Shown here one piece after another: positions 63,601 to 64,000 of a DNA stretch of 64,000 bases (position 1 is its first letter; each line of letters opens with the position of its first letter). Made by a program: the position numbers and the translations under genes. The notes under the pieces were generated by a model that searched no databases, was not told the origin of the DNA, and worked only from the letters and a program-made list of their open reading frames with translations. This DNA is from Trichobilharzia regenti (lineage: Eukaryota > Platyhelminthes > Trematoda > Strigeidida > Schistosomatidae): positions 41,416,352-41,480,351 of the forward strand of contig OX235270.1 in assembly GCA_944472135.2 (NCBI GenBank). The letters run 5' to 3'.

Positions 63601-64000
63601 ATTAAACAAATATAATGAAGGGAATAAATCACAAATACACTCTACAACACCACGTTGGTTAGTCAAAGATCCATGAAAATCGTCTGGTAGTACAAAGACA
63701 TAGCACTATTCTTCATCTCAGTTCATGCCCACAACTACGCCTAAGATTTTGACTGAGAATTTTATTACCTCCTTTTAAAAAAGTTTATCTGATATGACAC
63801 AGTGACAGAGTATCAATAACTGGATAACGTTTTGAGCACAATTTATTCCTCATAATCATATCGGTTTATTCACAGGGTTTCATAATTATTTTTCTTTCTT
63901 CTCATAAAGTGAAAAGACGTCAAAAACATGAAACAATTCATCCTACTAATTTGATTTTGATTTTAGGTCCCGTTGTATATTATATTTTCCTTCTGGACCA
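42563..64000 (+). CDS. Major facilitator superfamily transporter, oxalate/formate antiporter-like, 3' end outside the window
   Basis: Coding exons: 42563-42659, 42710-42893, 44732-44858, 47422-47552, 48547-48661, 54433-54483, 56401-56426, 58393-58504, 61773-61895 and 63967 onward. Junctions are GT-AG and phases agree, giving 333 residues so far. The product starts MTMCSRATNWKPILCV with a first membrane helix at about 12-33. The cytoplasmic MFS loop motif GGALYRKFGIR lies between helices 2 and 3. Helices 4-6 hold YGIIQGAGFGFGYS, WFKNHRGLIVGLIIGGFGAG and AIIFTPIQTIYINPNN. A charged central loop follows, and the second half begins FYLLWIIVFCSGIPL. The HRGL...GFGAG and TPIQ...NP blocks resemble the oxalate/formate antiporter and monocarboxylate branch. 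Such proteins move small carboxylates across membranes; the fluke substrate is unknown. MFS class is sure, the subfamily less so. Confidence 0.82.
42710..42893 (+). CDS. Transporter exon 2
   Basis: Acceptor GTGTATAG, donor GTTAAT. Encodes NMAPYILDYLKYYNMS, WLTSVAMGFEALAMPVGG and ALYRKFGIRIVVTI: helix 2 and the MFS loop motif. Ends in phase 2. Confidence 0.85.
42894..44436. other. Transporter intron 2, left part, no feature seen
   Basis: AT-rich intron sequence without a recognised element. Confidence 0.5.
44437..44632 (+). repeat. tRNA-headed SINE, second body type (transporter intron 2)
   Basis: Head GCGTCGGTGGCACAGTGGTTAG, then a body with CACACCTGATATCTATGGTC and GTGTGGAATCAAGCTGTAAA, the same as at 27443-27640. 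Confidence 0.82.
44732..44858 (+). CDS. Transporter exon 3
   Basis: Acceptor AATTTCAG, donor GTAAGT. Encodes GGVVLSFFTLSRGFIPLLIT and YGIIQGAGFGFGYSAII: helices 3 and 4. Ends in phase 0. Confidence 0.88.
45796..46046 (+). repeat. tRNA-headed SINE with RTE-derived body (transporter intron 3)
   Basis: Head GCGTCGGTGGCACAGAGG, B box GGGGTTCGATCCC, body GAGGCTAGCAACC and tail GAAGCCCTATGTTCCACTGG. The flanks are TAGACCTTT at 45787-45795 and 46047-46055, a 9-bp target duplication. Confidence 0.88.
46056..47421. other. Transporter intron 3, right part, no feature seen
   Basis: An 85-codon minus-strand ORF (46605-46862) has no recognisable motif and is not called as a gene. Confidence 0.45.
47422..47552 (+). 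CDS. Transporter exon 4
   Basis: Acceptor CTTGATAG, donor GTAAGC. Encodes WFKNHRGLIVGLIIGGFGAG and AIIFTPIQTIYINPNNVP, the most diagnostic stretch for the oxalate/formate antiporter-like branch. Ends in phase 2. Confidence 0.88.
48547..48661 (+). CDS. Transporter exon 5
   Basis: Acceptor CACAACAG, donor GTGAGA. Encodes RFEDADLINRVPYVFLLIGG and ILLAIQIVGIIMMTDKPK: a membrane helix and the start of the central loop. Ends in phase 0. Confidence 0.85.
49455..49600 (+). repeat. Very degenerate tRNA/hammerhead repeat (transporter intron 5)
   Basis: Has GCTCGCCTTGTAAACTTAAAG, a tRNA-Thr-like part, then AAGTTCCAAAACAGAAAGAAAC and GGTGGTTCTCTAA. The core is lost. Confidence 0.45.
49673..49795 (-). 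repeat. Penelope terminal-repeat piece with hammerhead motif, left arm
   Basis: Reverse complement of 50217-50241 joined to 53771-53868. The minus strand contains CTGCG, CTGAAGAT, GTCGTCCAAAAAGACGAC, GAAAGCTC and CGCAA. Confidence 0.75.
49703..49760 (-). ncRNA. Minimal hammerhead motif of Penelope type (left)
   Basis: Minus strand: stem I UGCG, core CUGAAGA, one extra U, stem II GUCGUC-CAAAAA-GACGAC, GAA, a very short stem III AGCU, cleavage base C, and CGCA closing stem I. Minimal hammerheads with tiny stem III are known in Penelope terminal repeats; activity here is inferred. Confidence 0.6.
49844..50094. repeat. Long palindrome, 112-bp arms with a 26-base loop (transporter intron 5)
   Basis: Left arm 49844-49955 and right arm 49982-50094 are near-perfect reverse complements (TATAAGTTGGTATATTTCG against CGAAATATACCAACTTATA). 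The arms sit between the two hammerhead-bearing Penelope pieces, so the whole block is a fold-back Penelope structure. Confidence 0.9.
50095..50241 (+). repeat. Penelope-related repeat, interrupted by the RTE insertion
   Basis: TTATTCCCCTTAATGAATTT followed by AACAAAGCAAGAAATACAG and TTTCGTTGCCTTCTCGTCAG recurs at 55432-55515 and, inverted, at 55822-55912. Its last bases, TCATGAAGAAATTTAAATC, continue after the RTE insertion at 53771. Confidence 0.75.
50242..53760 (-). mobile_element. Full-length RTE/SR2-type LINE with 10-bp target duplication
   Basis: Flanked by AAATCATTTA at 50232-50241 and 53761-53770. It carries a (TAA)n 3' tail on the minus strand, an open ORF (50254-53328) and about 430 bases of 5' leader. 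Removing it rejoins a Penelope sequence that matches the uninterrupted copy at 49673-49795, so both ends are well supported. It is the only RTE copy here without visible damage and lies antisense in intron 5 of the transporter gene. Confidence 0.88.
50254..53328 (-). CDS. RTE retrotransposon polyprotein: endonuclease and reverse transcriptase
   Basis: The 1024-codon ORF encodes the two enzymes for target-primed reverse transcription: an APE-type endonuclease that nicks DNA, and an RT that copies element RNA at the nick. Endonuclease motifs: CESRW (Glu about 79), CYAPTN (151-156), GDMNA (187-191), NQIDFI (255-260) and GSDHYLV (281-287). RT motifs: TPGPDGIPAEALK (533-545), NWRGIMLLS, EQAGFRRNKSCIDQ, IDFEKAFDSVD (660-670), RQGCLLSPMIF and the catalytic FADD (762-765). 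The tail has WIGHTLRKPS and GRPRVTWRRSC. All expected catalytic residues are present. The first 48 or so residues overlap the stretch shared with the SINE body; the native start could be the Met near residue 49 and not the first ATG. Confidence 0.93.
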   Translation of the reverse strand: MLLSKLLLNVIILFSGVRLATPPCKQKLLQKLQYDEPPCTKRKSLCRNMERPNYVRDWKAAQIANEMKRYGIQVLGICESRWNGSGLTKLSTGESVIYSGHPEDNHTHTEGVAIMMSPTATKALIQWEAISSRIMTARFNSKGRKVSIIQCYAPTNNADLEKKEEFYRQLQATMDNTPAGDMKILMGDMNAKLGPDNTGRELIMGREALGEMNENGELFADFCAFNELVIGGSVYKHKDIHKATWVSPDGQTKNQIDFISISRKWRRSLLDTKARRGADVGSDHYLVQGTIQIKLKAFRESGAADRPQAKFNTQKLKDQATKDIFIASIKDKAETQINTSEEVGVEKHWNNLKTVWSQTCIEILGRKKRQDKQWLTTDTWKLIEERRTVKQKIIQCTDEQQKQELNASYNTLNKRVKKSAREDKRKYYETMANEAEQAAGKGDLATLYQTTRNLSGKRSTQIKPIKDDNGKSITKEVEQRKHWVEHFKRLLNRPPPTTRPAIPTTEAELPVNTDPPTKSEVLNAIKMLKTGKTPGPDGIPAEALKIDPETTADLMTPLLEKVWKEGKVPEDWKNSYLFKLPKKGDLSQCKNWRGIMLLSIPSKILSRIILERIKQALDEKLRPEQAGFRRNKSCIDQIATLRIIIEQSLEWQSPLYLNFIDFEKAFDSVDREVIWKLLRYYGVPSTIIHLIQQLYDNAACQVIHNGKLTEAFEVRTGVRQGCLLSPMIFLIAIDWIMRQTTATNEGTGIKWTDTKDLEDLDFADDICLISHKLEDMQVKSNKLAEEASKIGLHVNIDKTEMMKIPSQHQQHQQQTTISINGKNLKETTSFTYLGSIVSTTGGTDEDIKARIGKARQAFITLKSVWRSTAISIKNKIRIFNSNVKSVLLYGSETWRVIKSISNKLQTFINNCLRSILKIRWPEKISNRDLWERTNQEPIVKQIGRKKWRWIGHTLRKPSSDITRQALEWNPKGRRRVGRPRVTWRRSCEEEMKACGQTWSRVKKLSENRSQWRCAAEALCSSRIQ
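53761..53870 (+). repeat. Penelope terminal-repeat piece with hammerhead motif, right arm
   Basis: Continues the Penelope sequence interrupted at 50241, beginning with the duplicated AAATCATTTA, then ACTTTATCCTAAATACTGCG and the hammerhead, ending near TTAATTGCAAAT. Confidence 0.75.
53787..53830 (+). ncRNA. Minimal hammerhead motif of Penelope type (right)
   Basis: UGCG (53787-53790), CUGAAGA (53791-53797), extra U, stem II GUCGUC-CAAAAA-GACGAC, GAA (53817-53819), AGCU, C, then CGCA. Same layout as the left copy on the other strand. Confidence 0.6.
54433..54483 (+). CDS. Transporter exon 6 (51-bp central-loop exon)
   Basis: Acceptor GTTTTTAG, donor GTAAGC. Encodes KKNIEVSIHDLKCSDGL, a charged cytoplasmic loop. 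The acceptor reads TAGAAG, so use of the second AG would drop one Lys. Confidence 0.6.
55432..55912. repeat. Second fold-back of Penelope-related repeat (transporter intron 6)
   Basis: The block at 55432-55515 (TTAATGAATTTGAACAAAGC, then AAGAACTACAGTTTTAGCA) is partly repeated in reverse at 55822-55912 (TGCTAAAACTGTAGTTCTTG, then CTTTGTTCAAATA), with about 300 bases between. A PLE remnant is inferred from the same block beside the palindrome at 49844-50094. Confidence 0.7.
56080..56290. repeat. Fold-back tRNA/hammerhead repeat, degenerate (transporter intron 6)
   Basis: The left part on the minus strand has GCACTGCTGAAAAGTC, TTAAACTAGGAC and GAACAGCC; the right part on the plus strand has CTGATGGATCCCAAACCAAG and ACTGTCAAGTACTCC. 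Same paired layout as at 41785-42010. Both cores are mutated. Confidence 0.6.
56401..56426 (+). CDS. Transporter exon 7 (26-bp micro-exon)
   Basis: Acceptor CTCAACAG, donor GTAAGC. Encodes YEPVPVNN plus two bases of the next codon. Its phase fits exactly between exons 6 and 8; skipping it would break the frame. Confidence 0.6.
56427..58392. other. Transporter intron 7, no feature seen
   Basis: AT-rich with a short TA run near 56830; no mobile element recognised. Confidence 0.45.
58393..58504 (+). CDS. Transporter exon 8
   Basis: Acceptor TTGAAAAG, donor GTCAGA. Encodes VINIRPMEALKRREFYLLWI and IVFCSGIPLTSLATVFK: the start of the second MFS half. Ends in phase 0. Confidence 0.85.
59168..59414 (-). 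repeat. tRNA-headed SINE with RTE-derived body (transporter intron 8)
   Basis: Minus-strand copy with an oligo-A tail; flanked by TTTTACTAT at 59159-59167 and 59415-59423. Confidence 0.9.
61400..61638 (+). repeat. tRNA-headed SINE with RTE-derived body (transporter intron 8)
   Basis: Head GCGTCGGTGGTATAGTGG, body GAGGCTAGCAACCCCATCC, tail GAAGCCCCATGTTTCACTAGG, then GAAGGAAAAAG. Short GATCATA repeats flank it at 61393-61399 and 61639-61645. It lies only 134 bases before exon 9 of the transporter. Confidence 0.88.
61773..61895 (+). CDS. Transporter exon 9
   Basis: Acceptor TTATTTCAG, donor GTTAGT. Encodes LFGKAHINDDRFLSLMGV and SVFNAAGRAFWGTITDRISF; GRxxWGxxxDR is the second-half MFS loop motif. 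Confidence 0.88.
61896..63966. other. Transporter intron 9, no feature seen
   Basis: Read on both strands; no element or exon recognised. Confidence 0.45.
63967..64000 (+). CDS. Transporter exon 10, cut by the window edge
   Basis: Acceptor GATTTTAG. Encodes VPLYIIFSFWT in phase with exon 9; the rest lies beyond 64000. Confidence 0.7.

Overview
The window looks like nuclear DNA of a blood fluke (Schistosoma or a close relative). It is AT-rich, has GT-AG introns of 50 bp to several kb, and is full of retroelements typical of schistosomes: RTE/SR2-type LINEs, CR1/Perere-type LINEs, Penelope-like elements with GIY-YIG endonuclease, tRNA-headed SINEs sharing the GCGTCGGTGG head, and tRNA-headed repeats carrying hammerhead ribozymes. 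The species cannot be fixed from the sequence alone.

Layout. (1) 1-8528: about 7.7 near-identical tandem copies of a ~1.11 kb unit, derived on the minus strand from the 5' end and endonuclease part of an RTE LINE. (2) 8529-13992: non-coding DNA with a SINE, a degenerate LTR piece and a degenerate hammerhead repeat. (3) 13993-33173, plus strand: a nine-exon gene for a secreted glycoside hydrolase family 3 protein (beta-xylosidase-like). I rebuilt it from exon phases to about 833 residues with a signal peptide; exon 3 has an apparent one-base deletion in a G run. Its introns hold SINEs, a hammerhead hairpin, an RTE fragment, a CR1-like fragment and another LINE tail. (4) 33174-42510: intergenic DNA with a dead RTE copy, a Penelope relic (RT and endonuclease in opposite orientation), and a further RTE relic split by a solo LTR with a 4-bp target duplication. 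(5) 42563-64000, plus strand: the first ten exons of a major facilitator superfamily transporter resembling the oxalate/formate antiporter type, running off the window. Its fifth intron contains a long Penelope palindrome with hammerhead motifs, into which a full-length RTE with an open 1024-codon ORF (minus strand) has inserted, flanked by a 10-bp target duplication.

The two host genes are on the same strand but show no functional link. The richest biology is in the repeats: a satellite made from a LINE 5' end, a SINE built from a tRNA head plus both ends of the RTE element, hammerhead ribozymes in two unrelated contexts (one with a compensatory stem change), and two dead RTE copies sharing the same disabling indels. 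All identifications are by reading motifs; no database search was possible.
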